This document shows positions 25,947-34,794 of a stretch of DNA of 40,427 nucleotides, one piece after another; the stretch's first letter is position 1; every line of letters begins with the position of its first letter. This DNA comes from CAYMRB01 sp964392615. GTDB taxonomy: Bacteria; Planctomycetota; UBA8108. The DNA is taken from positions 1 to 40,427 of the forward strand of contig CAYMRB010000029.1 of assembly GCA_964392615.1 (NCBI GenBank). The letters are read 5' to 3'. Both the position numbers and the translations under genes were made by a program. Under the pieces are notes generated by a model. It worked only from the letters and a program-made list of their open reading frames with translations. It was not told the origin of the DNA and searched no databases.

Positions 25947-25990
25947 CGTAGAGGCGCCACGGACCGACTGACTGACTGAAACGGAATTCC

Positions 25991-26020
25991 GAAGGGCGGA
26001 CCTCGAGTCCGCCCTTCTTC
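25991..26020 (+). terminator. Intrinsic terminator after the TRL-like gene
   Basis: An 11-bp perfect stem (25991-26001 with 26007-26017) has a 5-nt loop. The arm ends in CCCTTCTTCC, a pyrimidine-rich tail. It lies 45 nt downstream of the stop codon. Confidence 0.8.
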
Positions 26021-26146
26021 CATCCGGGGCGGAGCAGCAGGGCAGGCGGATGGGGGCGGCTCTCGATACGCACCTCGCGCTGGTGATCCCGATCGGCTCT
26101 AATTGATGTCGTCGACGGGTCCATCGACCATCGGGAGGAATACACC

Positions 26147-29100
26147 ATGCGTGGGCGCGGCCTTTGCGAGCCCGGAGATGTCAAGTCGATCGCGTGTCGG
26201 ATGACCCTGGTCGCGCTCGCAGCGCTGACCCTGGGTGCGCCGGCGCGCGGTCAGGTAGTCATCAACGAGGTTCTCGCCGCGAACGGCCGGACGAACTTCG
26301 ACGAGGACGGCGACACCGAAGACTGGGTCGAGCTGGCGAACGTCGGCGACGAGGACGTCGACGTCTCGGGGTACTGGATCAGCGATGAATCCGAAGAGCT
26401 CGAGCGATGGCGCATACCGGAGGCCGTCATCCCGGCGCACGGATATCTGCTCATCTGGCTGTCGGGAAAGGATCGGCATGTACCTCCGCCGGAGGTGATC
26501 GAGGGAAACGCGGGCCGCTTCGCGTTCGAGCCGGTTCATATTCGCCCGGAAGCGGAGTGGCGTTACGTCATCGCCGAGGCGGGCAGCCCCGGCCCGCCGA
26601 TCGGATGGAACGACATCGGTTTCGACGACCGCAGCTTCGCGGTCGGGAACGCCGGCTTCGGCTATGGGGACGGAGACGATTTCACCGAGCTTCCGGAGCA
26701 GACCGGTGCGGTGTTCATCCGCCGTGAGTTCGAGCTCGCCAATCCCGCGACCGTCGCGAATCTCGTCCTCGATATCGACTACGACGACGGGTTCGTCGCG
26801 TACCTCAACGGTCACCGCGTCGCGGCCGCCAATGCTCCCGCCGAGCCGATCACGTTCGACAGCGTCGCGCCCGCGAAGCATGAAGCCGGCTCGTCCGAGC
26901 GCTTCGATCTCACTCCGTTCCTCGACCGCCTCGTTCTCGGCACGAACGTCCTCGCGGTCGTCGGGCTCAACAACCTCCCGAGCTCCGACATGTCGCTCCA
27001 CCCGCAGCTGGGCGTGATTCCGAACGTCCTGCACGCGAGCTTCCGATTGGACGCTACGGGGGAGATGCTGTTCCTGACGGCAGCCGATGGTGTGACGTTG
27101 CTCGATGGCCTGCTGATTCCCGAGCAGACGGAGGATCATTCCTACGGTCGTTCTCCGAACGGCTTCGGGCTCTGGCGCTATCTCCTGACTCCGACGCCCG
27201 AAGGCCCGAACGATACGGCCGCTTTCGAGAGCCCGATCTCGACGCGCGTCGACATCGAACCGCCAGCCGGCAAGTTCGCCGATGCGACTCGGGTGTCGAT
27301 GTCCGCGCGGCCGACAGGGCTCATGGACATCCGTTTCACGACGGACGGCAGCGATCCCACGCCTCAGAGCCGACGCTACGTGCTTCCGGTTCCGGTGTCG
27401 GAGAACACCGTGTTCCGCGTCGCGGGCTTCATCGATGGCGAGCGGGCCACGCACGTCATCTCGAACAGCTACTTCATCGGCGGCTCTTTCACGGGTCGCA
27501 CGATCGACCTGCCGATTCTGTCCATCTCGATGAATCCGGGCGACTTCAGCGTCGTGCACAATACGTCCGGAGCGCGGGGACGCGGATCCGAGCGGGCCGG
27601 GTTCTTCGAGTACTTCGAGGGCGGTGCGCGAGTCGCAGCCACCGGGTTCGGTCTACGACTGCACGGCGGCGCGGGACGCGGTGGCGGCTTCGACATCAAG
27701 AAGGCCTACAAGGCGTATTTTCGTGGCGTCTACGGCGATACGAAGCTGCGCCATCGCCTCATGCCGGATACGCCTGTCGACGTCTTCGACAAGCTCGTGC
27801 TGCGGTCGAATTTCAACGACTCGTTTCGTACGAACGGGCGCGCTTCGTGCATTCGCGACCAGTTGATTCGCGATCTTCACGGCGACATGGGGGCGCTTTT
27901 CTCGCACGGGACGTGGTGCAACCTGTACGTCAACATGCAGTATCGCGGCGTGTACAACGTCGTGGAGCGCATGGATGAGGAGTTCCTGTCGTCCTACTTC
28001 GACGGCGACGACTGGGACGTCATCAAGACGGGCAACGATGTCCTCGTCGGCACGATCGACGAGTGGAGCAACCTGCGTAACTTTATCGTGTCGAACGACA
28101 TGAGCGATGACGCGCTCTACGCGCAGGCGCTCGAGATGCTCGATGTCGAGAACTTCACGTCCTACATGATTCTGAACGCGTGGGCACAGAACCACGACTG
28201 GCCGCACAACAACTGGTACGCGGCGCGGCAGCGAGCCCCGGGAGCGAAGTGGATCTTCCTGTCGTGGGACGCGGAGTTCGGCATCGGCCTGATTCCGTCC
28301 GGCTACTCCGAGAACACGTTCGAGTGGTTGTTCGGGCGCGGCGGGAATCTGCGGGAGATTCTCGAGGGGCTTCTCGACAGCCCGTTGTACCAGGGGCTCT
28401 TCATGCGCCGGGCCGAGGAGTATGTCGCCGGTCCGCTTCGCAGCGAGAACGTTCTCGCGCGCATCCAGTTGCTACACGACTGGATTCGGCCGGACATGGA
28501 AGACGAGATGGCGCTCTTTCCGCAGAGCGTCAGCACGTGGCTCGACAATATCCGGACCATGGAGACGTTCGCCCGCAACCGGGGCCGGATCTTCCTGTCC
28601 CACCTGCGCGCGTCGCCACGGCTCGCGGCCGGTGTCGACCAATCCCCGCAGATCACGTCGATCGACCCATCCAGCATTCTCCACGACGGAGACGTGGTCG
28701 TTCGCATCCTCGGGACGCGTTTTCGACCCGGCGTCGAGTTGTACTTCAACGGGCAGCGAGGCGAAATCGTCCGGCGGCTATTCACGACGATGCTGGACGT
28801 CCGTGTGCCGTTTACTCCCATCGTGTCGGGCAGCGTGACGGTGCGCATCGTCGACCCCGAGCTCGAGCTCGCGAACGAGTACAGAGGACTCCTGTCGATC
28901 TCGTATCCCGTGCCGTCGATCGATCGGATCGAGCCGGACCGCGGACGCAACGACGGGGGAGAGGAAGTCCGCATCGTCGGGCAGAACTTCCTCGCGGGAG
29001 TGAAGGTGTTCTTCGGCGACCACGAGGCGCCGTCGGTCGTTCCGGCCGCGGACTCCACGACCGAACTTCGCGTCGAGACGCCGCCCGGCTCGGGAGCCGT

Positions 29101-29464
29101 CGACGTCCGCGTCGTCAATACGCTGGAGGTGGACGGGAGGACCGAGACGATCGAGTCCGCGGAGCACGGGCGCTTCACCTTCGAGGGCACGCCGTTCATT
29201 CGAGGCGATGCGACGGTCGACGGCATCGTGGACGTGTCCGATGCGGTCGCGATCCTGAACTACCTGTTCACCGGTAGTCAGGGACTGCCGTGCCTCGTCG
29301 CAGCCGACGCCGACCGCAACAGCATGCTCGAGCTGACCGACGCGCTGCGCTTGCTCGGCTACCTGTTTCTCGGCGACGGCCCCCTTCTGCCGCCGTTTCC
29401 CGATTGTGGCCCCGATCCCGAGCGCGGCGTTCTCCTGTCGTGTGACGGACCGACGTCGTGCTGA
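26147..29464 (+). CDS. Large secreted CotH-kinase protein with LTD, IPT/TIG and dockerin-like domains
   Basis: A 1105-residue protein; GGGAGG eight bases upstream fixes the ATG. The signal peptide ends near residue 35. Domains in order: a lamin-tail LTD domain (about 37-150, VVINEVLAANGRTN...); a jelly-roll-like region (RREFELANPA... near 195, then YDDGFVAYLNGHRV); a chitobiase-C-like stretch (FTTDGSDPT near 397); and a CotH kinase domain (about 445-825). The CotH domain has NMQYRGVYNVVERMDEEFL and WIFLSWDAEFGIG, the latter with the probable catalytic Asp. Two IPT/TIG Ig-like domains follow (about 833-1010), then a dockerin-like pair (GDATVDGIVDVSDAVAILNY near 1020 and DADRNSMLELTDAL near 1050). 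CotH proteins are atypical kinases known from Bacillus spore coats, and large secreted versions are frequent in PVC bacteria. The substrate is unknown. Probably monocistronic. Confidence 0.93.
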   Translation: MRGRGLCEPGDVKSIACRMTLVALAALTLGAPARGQVVINEVLAANGRTNFDEDGDTEDWVELANVGDEDVDVSGYWISDESEELERWRIPEAVIPAHGYLLIWLSGKDRHVPPPEVIEGNAGRFAFEPVHIRPEAEWRYVIAEAGSPGPPIGWNDIGFDDRSFAVGNAGFGYGDGDDFTELPEQTGAVFIRREFELANPATVANLVLDIDYDDGFVAYLNGHRVAAANAPAEPITFDSVAPAKHEAGSSERFDLTPFLDRLVLGTNVLAVVGLNNLPSSDMSLHPQLGVIPNVLHASFRLDATGEMLFLTAADGVTLLDGLLIPEQTEDHSYGRSPNGFGLWRYLLTPTPEGPNDTAAFESPISTRVDIEPPAGKFADATRVSMSARPTGLMDIRFTTDGSDPTPQSRRYVLPVPVSENTVFRVAGFIDGERATHVISNSYFIGGSFTGRTIDLPILSISMNPGDFSVVHNTSGARGRGSERAGFFEYFEGGARVAATGFGLRLHGGAGRGGGFDIKKAYKAYFRGVYGDTKLRHRLMPDTPVDVFDKLVLRSNFNDSFRTNGRASCIRDQLIRDLHGDMGALFSHGTWCNLYVNMQYRGVYNVVERMDEEFLSSYFDGDDWDVIKTGNDVLVGTIDEWSNLRNFIVSNDMSDDALYAQALEMLDVENFTSYMILNAWAQNHDWPHNNWYAARQRAPGAKWIFLSWDAEFGIGLIPSGYSENTFEWLFGRGGNLREILEGLLDSPLYQGLFMRRAEEYVAGPLRSENVLARIQLLHDWIRPDMEDEMALFPQSVSTWLDNIRTMETFARNRGRIFLSHLRASPRLAAGVDQSPQITSIDPSSILHDGDVVVRILGTRFRPGVELYFNGQRGEIVRRLFTTMLDVRVPFTPIVSGSVTVRIVDPELELANEYRGLLSISYPVPSIDRIEPDRGRNDGGEEVRIVGQNFLAGVKVFFGDHEAPSVVPAADSTTELRVETPPGSGAVDVRVVNTLEVDGRTETIESAEHGRFTFEGTPFIRGDATVDGIVDVSDAVAILNYLFTGSQGLPCLVAADADRNSMLELTDALRLLGYLFLGDGPLLPPFPDCGPDPERGVLLSCDGPTSC

Positions 29465-29475
29465 CGCCGGTCCGT
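29445..29475 (+). terminator. Hairpin overlapping the stop codon of the CotH-protein gene
   Basis: An 8-bp stem (29445-29452 with 29468-29475) is extended by a 4-bp inner stem around a 5-nt loop that begins just upstream of the stop codon; the stop itself overlaps the inner 3' arm. No T-tract follows, so termination or 3'-end protection is possible but uncertain. Confidence 0.35.
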
Positions 29476-29492
29476 GCGGTCCGGGTCCTGCA

Positions 29493-29521
29493 CTCGGAGC
29501 ACTTCTTCAACGGGCTGCTAC
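29493..29521 (+). repeat. Short intergenic repeat, copy 2
   Basis: CTTCTTCAACGGGCTGCTAC preceded by CTCGGAGCA. It fills most of the 58-nt gap between two convergent genes and ends 2 nt before the minus-strand stop codon. Its AGCA and TGCT ends can pair into a small hairpin. Confidence 0.6.
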
Positions 29522-29522
29522 G

Positions 29523-30146
29523 CTACGGAACCGGCCGCCAACGGATATTGCGCATCGCTGCCTTGCTCTGATACGCCGCGAGTCCGAGCGGCGTCGATTC
29601 CGCGATGTCCAGCCGGATATCGACGTCGACACCGACGGTGCTCACGTCGACGATCACCTCGTCATCGATCCACGCCTCGATGCGTCCGGGCGTCGCGCGA
29701 AGGCGGATCTTGTACCAGACGCCGTTGTCGAAATCGCGGATCGAGTGGGACGGGTTGATGTCGGTGCCGGCGTCCCAACCATCGAGACACGAGATGCCGC
29801 ACACCACGCCTCCCCAGCCGCCGACGATCAGGGACGCGTGCTTCTCGTCATACGGAAACGTCAGGCCGCAGAAGAAGTCGTAGCCTTCGACGCGCATCGC
29901 CTCGAGCGAGATCTCGAAGCCGTTGCGCGGAAACTCACCGGTCCACGTGACGCCGGCCGACAAGCTCCCGGGCGGTATGATCAGCAATCCGTCCTCGACG
30001 CTCGACTTCTCCGAGTCGAAGAACTCCGAGTCGCGCCATTGGCCGAGCGTCTCGCCATCGAACAGATCGCGCCACTCGGGGGGCGCTGTGGCGCAGCACG
30101 ACGCCAGCAGAATGACGAGCGACGCAACGATTCCCGTTCGGCACAT
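29523..30146 (-). CDS. DUF1080 / 3-keto-disaccharide hydrolase family lipoprotein
   Basis: A 207-residue protein; AGAGG before the ATG at 30146 and an immediate lipoprotein signal (LASC lipobox, Cys17) fix the start. The body matches DUF1080 (PF06439), a concanavalin-like jelly roll. WRDLFDGETLGQWR appears at about 23-36, then FEISLEAMRVEGYDFFCGLT, GVWYKIRLRATPGRIEAWID and a final GLAAYQSKAAMRNIRWR strand. The family is annotated as 3-keto-disaccharide hydrolase, and many members bind or hydrolyse glycans. Two cysteines near the middle (CGISC) may be disulfide bonded. Probably inserted in a membrane facing the periplasm. It is divergent from the ThuA gene, with which this family is often found. 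Confidence 0.85.
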   Translation of the reverse strand: MCRTGIVASLVILLASCCATAPPEWRDLFDGETLGQWRDSEFFDSEKSSVEDGLLIIPPGSLSAGVTWTGEFPRNGFEISLEAMRVEGYDFFCGLTFPYDEKHASLIVGGWGGVVCGISCLDGWDAGTDINPSHSIRDFDNGVWYKIRLRATPGRIEAWIDDEVIVDVSTVGVDVDIRLDIAESTPLGLAAYQSKAAMRNIRWRPVP

Positions 30147-30355
30147 GTCGATGACCTCTCGAATCGCGAGACGGAAGGGACGGTACGATGCACGCACGGC
30201 CGGGATCGTACCAGAACATCGGGAAAACGTCCCGGCGGTGCTTCACGGCTCGTACGACTTGTAACCAGCGCGGATACGGAGACAATCGAAGGGCAGCACG
30301 ATCCGGTGAGAAAGCCGCCGGAAGCACCTTCTCGAGGGAGAGAGACGAGACAACG

Positions 30356-31354
30356 ATGATCAGGAACCACTGCACCCTCCGCATCGCGGCTCCGCTTGCG
30401 GCGTTGATCCTGGCGCTCGTTCCAGCGAGCCCTTCGGCCGCCGACGGCAAGAAGAGGATCGCGTTCGTCGCCGGTCCGGATAGCCACGGGCATGGCGCGC
30501 ACGAACACACGGCGGGCTGCCGCGTCCTCGCGAAGGCTCTGGAGGACAGCGGTCTGCCGGTCGAGACGGTCGTCCACACCGGCGGCTGGCCGAGCGACCC
30601 GAAGTTCTTCGACGGCGCCGACACGATCGTCCTCTACATGGACGGCGGCAGGCGGCATCCGGTCAACAAGCACCTCGAGCAGGTGGAAGCGCTGATGAAG
30701 AAGGGCGTCGGCCTGGCGTGTCTTCACTACGCGGTCGAGGTCGAGGCGGGCACGATCGAGGCGGGCAAGGGCGGCGACGCGTTCCTGCGCTGGATCGGCG
30801 GCTACTTCGAGATCAACCACTCGGTGAACCCGCACTGGGTCGCGAAGTTCGAGGAGCTCTCGAAGCACCCGATCACCCGCGGCGTCAAGCCGTTCACGAT
30901 CAACGACGAGTGGTACTACAGCATGCGTTTTCCGAAGGACATGGAGAACGTCACGCCGATCCTGACCGCCGTGCCGCCCGACAGCACGCGGAAGCGGAGG
31001 TTCGGTGCGCACAGCGGTAACCCGTATGTCCGCTCGCGCCTCGGTCAACCCGAGCACGTCGCGTGGGCGTTGCAGCGCCCCGACGGCGGGCGCGGCTTCG
31101 GCTTCACCGGCGGCCACTTCCACTGGAACTGGGGCCACGCGGACTTCCGCACGACGGCCCTCAACGCGATCATCTGGACCGCGCATCTCGAGGTCCCGAA
31201 GGAGGGCGTGTCGTCGCGCTCGCCGACCCGGGAGGAGCTCGAGGCATTCATCCCGAAGAAGAAGGCCCGGCCGCAAAAAAAAAGGGCGGACCGCAAGGCC
31301 AAGCGGCCAAAGCAGCCGCGGGAAAAAGCAAAGCAGCCTTCGAAAGCAAAGTAG
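30356..31354 (+). CDS. ThuA-like (trehalose-utilisation/glutamine-amidotransferase-like fold) secreted protein
   Basis: The zero-frame product has 332 residues. The ATG at 30356 directly precedes a signal peptide (about residues 1-29) and follows a purine-rich GGGAGAGAGACGAGA stretch. The ThuA domain covers about 31-280, with IAFVAGPDSHGHGAHEH, then DTIVLYMDGG, GVGLACLHYAVE, EWYYSMRFP and TGGHFHWNWGHADFRTTALN. ThuA proteins have a class-I amidotransferase-like fold, and their role in sugar metabolism is inferred from context. The last 45 residues are Lys/Arg-rich and low in complexity. The A9 run at 31275-31283 lies in this tail. A -1 shift there leads straight into the following NPCBM/dehydrogenase frame, so this product may be the short form of a larger fusion. 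Confidence 0.9.
   Translation: MIRNHCTLRIAAPLAALILALVPASPSAADGKKRIAFVAGPDSHGHGAHEHTAGCRVLAKALEDSGLPVETVVHTGGWPSDPKFFDGADTIVLYMDGGRRHPVNKHLEQVEALMKKGVGLACLHYAVEVEAGTIEAGKGGDAFLRWIGGYFEINHSVNPHWVAKFEELSKHPITRGVKPFTINDEWYYSMRFPKDMENVTPILTAVPPDSTRKRRFGAHSGNPYVRSRLGQPEHVAWALQRPDGGRGFGFTGGHFHWNWGHADFRTTALNAIIWTAHLEVPKEGVSSRSPTREELEAFIPKKKARPQKKRADRKAKRPKQPREKAKQPSKAK
31275..31283 (+). promoter_or_regulatory. A9 run, candidate -1 frameshift or transcript-slippage site
   Basis: Nine A residues are read in the ThuA frame as part of CAA AAA AAA AGG. This includes the classic slippery heptamer A AAA AAA. Shifting -1, or one inserted A, moves into the frame that stays open to 34761. Small GC-rich palindromes (GGCCAAGCGGCC) follow within 40 nt. 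A single-base assembly error in the homopolymer would give the same picture. Confidence 0.55.
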
Positions 31355-34300
31355 TCAGCTCGTCGACTCCCGGCCACGCGATCGACATCGACGTCGACAT
31401 CCGTGGCGCCAAGCGACTCTGGCTGATCGTCTCCGACGGCGGTGACGGTTACGGCTGCGACTGGGCCGACTGGGCAGAGCCACGGTTCGTCGGCCCCGAC
31501 GGCGAGAAGAAGCTGACCGACCTGAAGTGGAGGTCGGCTTCTTCCGGCTGGGGACAGGTGCGGGTTGGCCGCAATGCCGGTGGTGGTCCCCTGCGCATCG
31601 CGGGTAAGGACGTCGCCTACGGTATCGGTACGCACTCGAGCTCGACGATCGTGTTCGACGTGCCGCCCGGCGTCGAGCGATTCAGAGCGCGCGGCGGCAT
31701 CGACAACGGCGGCAGCGACCAGGACTGTGGGAGCACGGTCCGGTTTCTCGTCTACACGCGTGAGCCCCCGCAGATCGTGCTGGACCCTCCGCGTCCGGGG
31801 AGCGACTCCGGCAAGCGCGATCCGGCGGATGCCGTCGCGGGCCTCGACGTCCACGAGGATCTCGAGGCGACCCTCTTCGCGTCGGAGCCGCTCCTGCTCA
31901 GCCCGACGAATCTCGACGTCGACCATCGCGGGCGCGTGTGGGTCTGCGAGGTCGTCAACTACCGCGGTCACAACGGCAAGCGGCCCGAGGGCGATCGGAT
32001 CGTGATCCTCGAGGACACCGACGGCGACGGCGCGGCGGACAGCTCGAAGGTCTTCTACCAGGGACGGGACATCGACTCGGCGATGGGGATCTGCGTCCTC
32101 GGAAGCAAGGTGATCGTCTCCGCGGCGCCGTGGGTCTTCGTGCTTCACGACGAGGACGGCGACGACAGAGCGGATCGCAAGGAGGTGCTCTTCTCGCGCA
32201 CCGGCTCGCCACAGAACGACCACTCGAACCACTCGTTCGTGTTCGGACCCGACGGCAAGCTGTACTGGAACTTCGGCAATGCCGGCAAGTACGTGCACGA
32301 TCGCGACGGCAAGATCGTCGTCGACAAGGCCGGCAACGAGGTTCGCGATGGCGGCAGGCCGTATTGGGGCGGCATGGTGTTTCGATGCGATCTCGACGGC
32401 AGCGGCTTCGAGGTGCTCGCGCACAACTTCCGCAACAACTACGAGGTCGCGGTCGACTCGTTCGGCACCGTCTGGCAGTCGGACAATGACGACGACGGCA
32501 ACCGCGGCGTCCGCATCAACTACATCATGGAGTTCGGCAACTACGGCTATCGCGACGAGCTCACCGGCCGCGGTTGGCGCGATGCGCGCACGAATATGGA
32601 GAAGGAGGTGCCGCTGCGGCATTGGCACCTGAACGATCCCGGCGTCGTTCCCAATCTCCTGCAGACCGGCGGCGGCTCACCGACTGGCATCACCGTGTAC
32701 GAGGGGGGGCTGTTGCCCGAAGTGTTTCAGGGCGAGGTGGTCCACTGCGACGCCGGTCCGAACGTCGTTCGCGCATACCCGGTCGAGAGGGATGGCGCGG
32801 GCTACTCGGCGAGCGTCGTCGATATCCTTCGCGGCGTGCGGGACCGCTGGTTTCGTCCGGCGGATGTCTGCGTCGCGCCGGACGGCTCGCTGTTCATCAC
32901 CGACTGGTACGATCCGGGCGTCGGCGGCCACGGCATGCGCGACCTCGGACGCGGTCGCGTCTTTCGGGTGGCGCCCAGGGGGCATCGCTATCGCGTGCCG
33001 GACTTCGATTTCGACAGGGTCCTCGGCGCCGTCGAGGCGCTTCGCAATCCGAACCTCGCCGTGCGCTATCTCGCGTGGACGACGCTCCACGCGAAGGGAC
33101 GAGCAGCGGAGCCGGAGCTCGCGAGGCTGTGGCAGTCGTCCGACCCGCGTCTTCGCGCGCGTGCGTTGTGGCTACTCGGCAAGATCCCCGGACGCGGCGA
33201 GAGATGGATCGAGAGAGCGATCGCCGACAGCGATCCGGACCTTCGCATCACGGGACTGCGGTTGGCGCGCCAGATCGACGTCGACGTCGTGTCCATCGTC
33301 GAGAAGCTGCTCGACGATCCGGATCCGCAGGTGCGGCGCGAGTGTTTGATCGCGCTCGCGGAGGAGAGCGGAGGCAGGGCCGGAGACGCGTGGGTGAGGC
33401 TCGCGACGCAACACGACGGCCGCGACCGCTGGTATCTCGAGGCGCTCGGGATCGCCGCTCGTGGCAAGTGGGACGATTGGCTCCTGCGATGGATGCAGGC
33501 CGCCGGTCGCGAGGGGTTCCACTCCGCGTCCGGTCGCGACATCATCTGGCGTTCACGTGCGGCGGCATCCCCCCTGATACTGGCGACGATCCTCGCGGGA
33601 CACGCTCCCGAGGCCGATGAGTTGCCGCGCTATCTGCGAGCGTTCGATTTCTGGTCCGGAGGGCACGTGCGGGATGCGCTGCTCAATCTGGCAACCGGCA
33701 AGGTGAAGTCCCGAGGCGAGCAGCGCGAGTTCATCGCGTATGAAGCGATTCAGCGGTTGCGGGCGGAAGACGTGCGGGGCAACGAGCAGGTCGAGCGCGC
33801 GCTCGAGAACGTGCTCGGCAGCGTCCGGGGCACAGCGCGCTTCGTCGAGCTCGTCGGTCGCTTTCGGCTGTCCGATCGTTACGGCGAGATCGTCGACCTC
33901 GCTGCGAACGACGCCGACGCCCAGCTCGGTGTCCAAGCGGTTCGCATGCTGCTCTCGAACGGCGGCGCGGAGGTCTTGACGGCCACGCTCACGGATGGCG
34001 ACGCCGAGAAGGCCGGCGCGCTGGCACGCTCGCTCGGACTGAGCGGTGACGGCCGTGCCGTCCAGTTGTTGACGAATATCGTCCGCGCGGACAATGCGGC
34101 GCTCGAGGTCCGCCGACAGGCAGCCCGATCACTGGCGAAGTCGCACAACGGTGCGAAGGCGCTCGTCGGCATCGCTCGCAAGGACGAGCTCGACGACGAT
34201 CTGCGCTCGGCCGCCGCCGCCGGGCTCGCGACGGTGCGGTGGAACGACGTTCGCCAGGCGGCCGCGGAGCTGTTTCCGCTGCCACCCGCGAAGAACGATC

Positions 34301-34761
34301 AGCCCGTGCCACCGATTTCCGTTCTCGTCCGCCGCAGAGGCGACGCCGCGCGCGGCAAGCAGATCTTCTCGACGATCGGCACCTGCACGACCTGCCACCG
34401 TGTCGGTGACGAGGGGAAGGAGATCGGCCCGTCGCTCACCGAGATCGGCTCGAAGCTCGACCGCGAGGCGTTCTGGGAGTCTGTGCTGTTTCCCAGCGCC
34501 GGCATCGCCCACGGCTACGAGACGCATGTCCTCGTCCTGCAGACAGGCGAGACGGTCACGGGGATCGCGCAGAGCGAGACAAGCGAGACGATCGCGATCA
34601 AGGACGCGAACGCGATCGTTCACACCGTCGCCATCGACAAGCTGCTGGTGAGGAAGAAGGAGCCGACGTCGTTGATGCCGGCCGATCTCCACAAGGCGCT
34701 GACGGTCGATCAGCTCGCCGACATCGTCGAGTACCTGACGACGTTGCAGAAGGGACGGTGA
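31282..34761 (+). CDS. NPCBM / PVC-type membrane-bound dehydrogenase / HEAT / haem-binding cytochrome c protein
   Basis: About 1159 codons counted from the first base read after the A9 slip. No proper start exists at this point. The first plausible in-frame start after the ThuA overlap is GTG 31558, which would cut the NPCBM domain in half; the first ATG is near 32080. Domains in order: a Lys/Ala linker; NPCBM (about 25-160, LWLIVSDGGDGYGCDWADWA, GIGTHSSSTIVFDVPPGVE); a PVC dehydrogenase beta-propeller like TIGR02604 (about 190-570, SPTNLDVDHRGRVWVCEV, FITDWYDPGVGGHG); HEAT-like helices (about 575-1000); and a C-terminal haem domain with CTTCH at about 1035. Such proteins are exported, yet this frame has no signal peptide of its own. 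That supports expression as a fusion to ThuA. Likely role: periplasmic sugar or polyol oxidation passing electrons to its cytochrome domain. Confidence 0.88.
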   Translation, partial: KGGPQGQAAKAAAGKSKAAFESKVVSSSTPGHAIDIDVDIRGAKRLWLIVSDGGDGYGCDWADWAEPRFVGPDGEKKLTDLKWRSASSGWGQVRVGRNAGGGPLRIAGKDVAYGIGTHSSSTIVFDVPPGVERFRARGGIDNGGSDQDCGSTVRFLVYTREPPQIVLDPPRPGSDSGKRDPADAVAGLDVHEDLEATLFASEPLLLSPTNLDVDHRGRVWVCEVVNYRGHNGKRPEGDRIVILEDTDGDGAADSSKVFYQGRDIDSAMGICVLGSKVIVSAAPWVFVLHDEDGDDRADRKEVLFSRTGSPQNDHSNHSFVFGPDGKLYWNFGNAGKYVHDRDGKIVVDKAGNEVRDGGRPYWGGMVFRCDLDGSGFEVLAHNFRNNYEVAVDSFGTVWQSDNDDDGNRGVRINYIMEFGNYGYRDELTGRGWRDARTNMEKEVPLRHWHLNDPGVVPNLLQTGGGSPTGITVYEGGLLPEVFQGEVVHCDAGPNVVRAYPVERDGAGYSASVVDILRGVRDRWFRPADVCVAPDGSLFITDWYDPGVGGHGMRDLGRGRVFRVAPRGHRYRVPDFDFDRVLGAVEALRNPNLAVRYLAWTTLHAKGRAAEPELARLWQSSDPRLRARALWLLGKIPGRGERWIERAIADSDPDLRITGLRLARQIDVDVVSIVEKLLDDPDPQVRRECLIALAEESGGRAGDAWVRLATQHDGRDRWYLEALGIAARGKWDDWLLRWMQAAGREGFHSASGRDIIWRSRAAASPLILATILAGHAPEADELPRYLRAFDFWSGGHVRDALLNLATGKVKSRGEQREFIAYEAIQRLRAEDVRGNEQVERALENVLGSVRGTARFVELVGRFRLSDRYGEIVDLAANDADAQLGVQAVRMLLSNGGAEVLTATLTDGDAEKAGALARSLGLSGDGRAVQLLTNIVRADNAALEVRRQAARSLAKSHNGAKALVGIARKDELDDDLRSAAAAGLATVRWNDVRQAAAELFPLPPAKNDQPVPPISVLVRRRGDAARGKQIFSTIGTCTTCHRVGDEGKEIGPSLTEIGSKLDREAFWESVLFPSAGIAHGYETHVLVLQTGETVTGIAQSETSETIAIKDANAIVHTVAIDKLLVRKKEPTSLMPADLHKALTVDQLADIVEYLTTLQKGR

Positions 34762-34770
34762 CGCCTACCA

Positions 34771-34794
34771 GCCCTCTTTCAACGGGCTGCTACG
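34771..34794 (+). repeat. Short intergenic repeat, copy 3
   Basis: CTCTTTCAACGGGCTGCTAC, close to copy 2 (21 of 24 aligned bases). Its CAGCCC and GGGCTG (34769-34774 with 34784-34789) form a hairpin with a 9-nt loop. It fills the 28-nt gap between convergent genes and its CTA is the stop codon of the minus-strand gene. Confidence 0.6.

Noticed and set aside
31063..31281. A GTG start for the dehydrogenase frame deep inside the ThuA gene.
   Set aside because: The frame there is Arg/Pro-rich shadow sequence opposite conserved ThuA codons. Convincing coding in this frame begins only around the A9 run.
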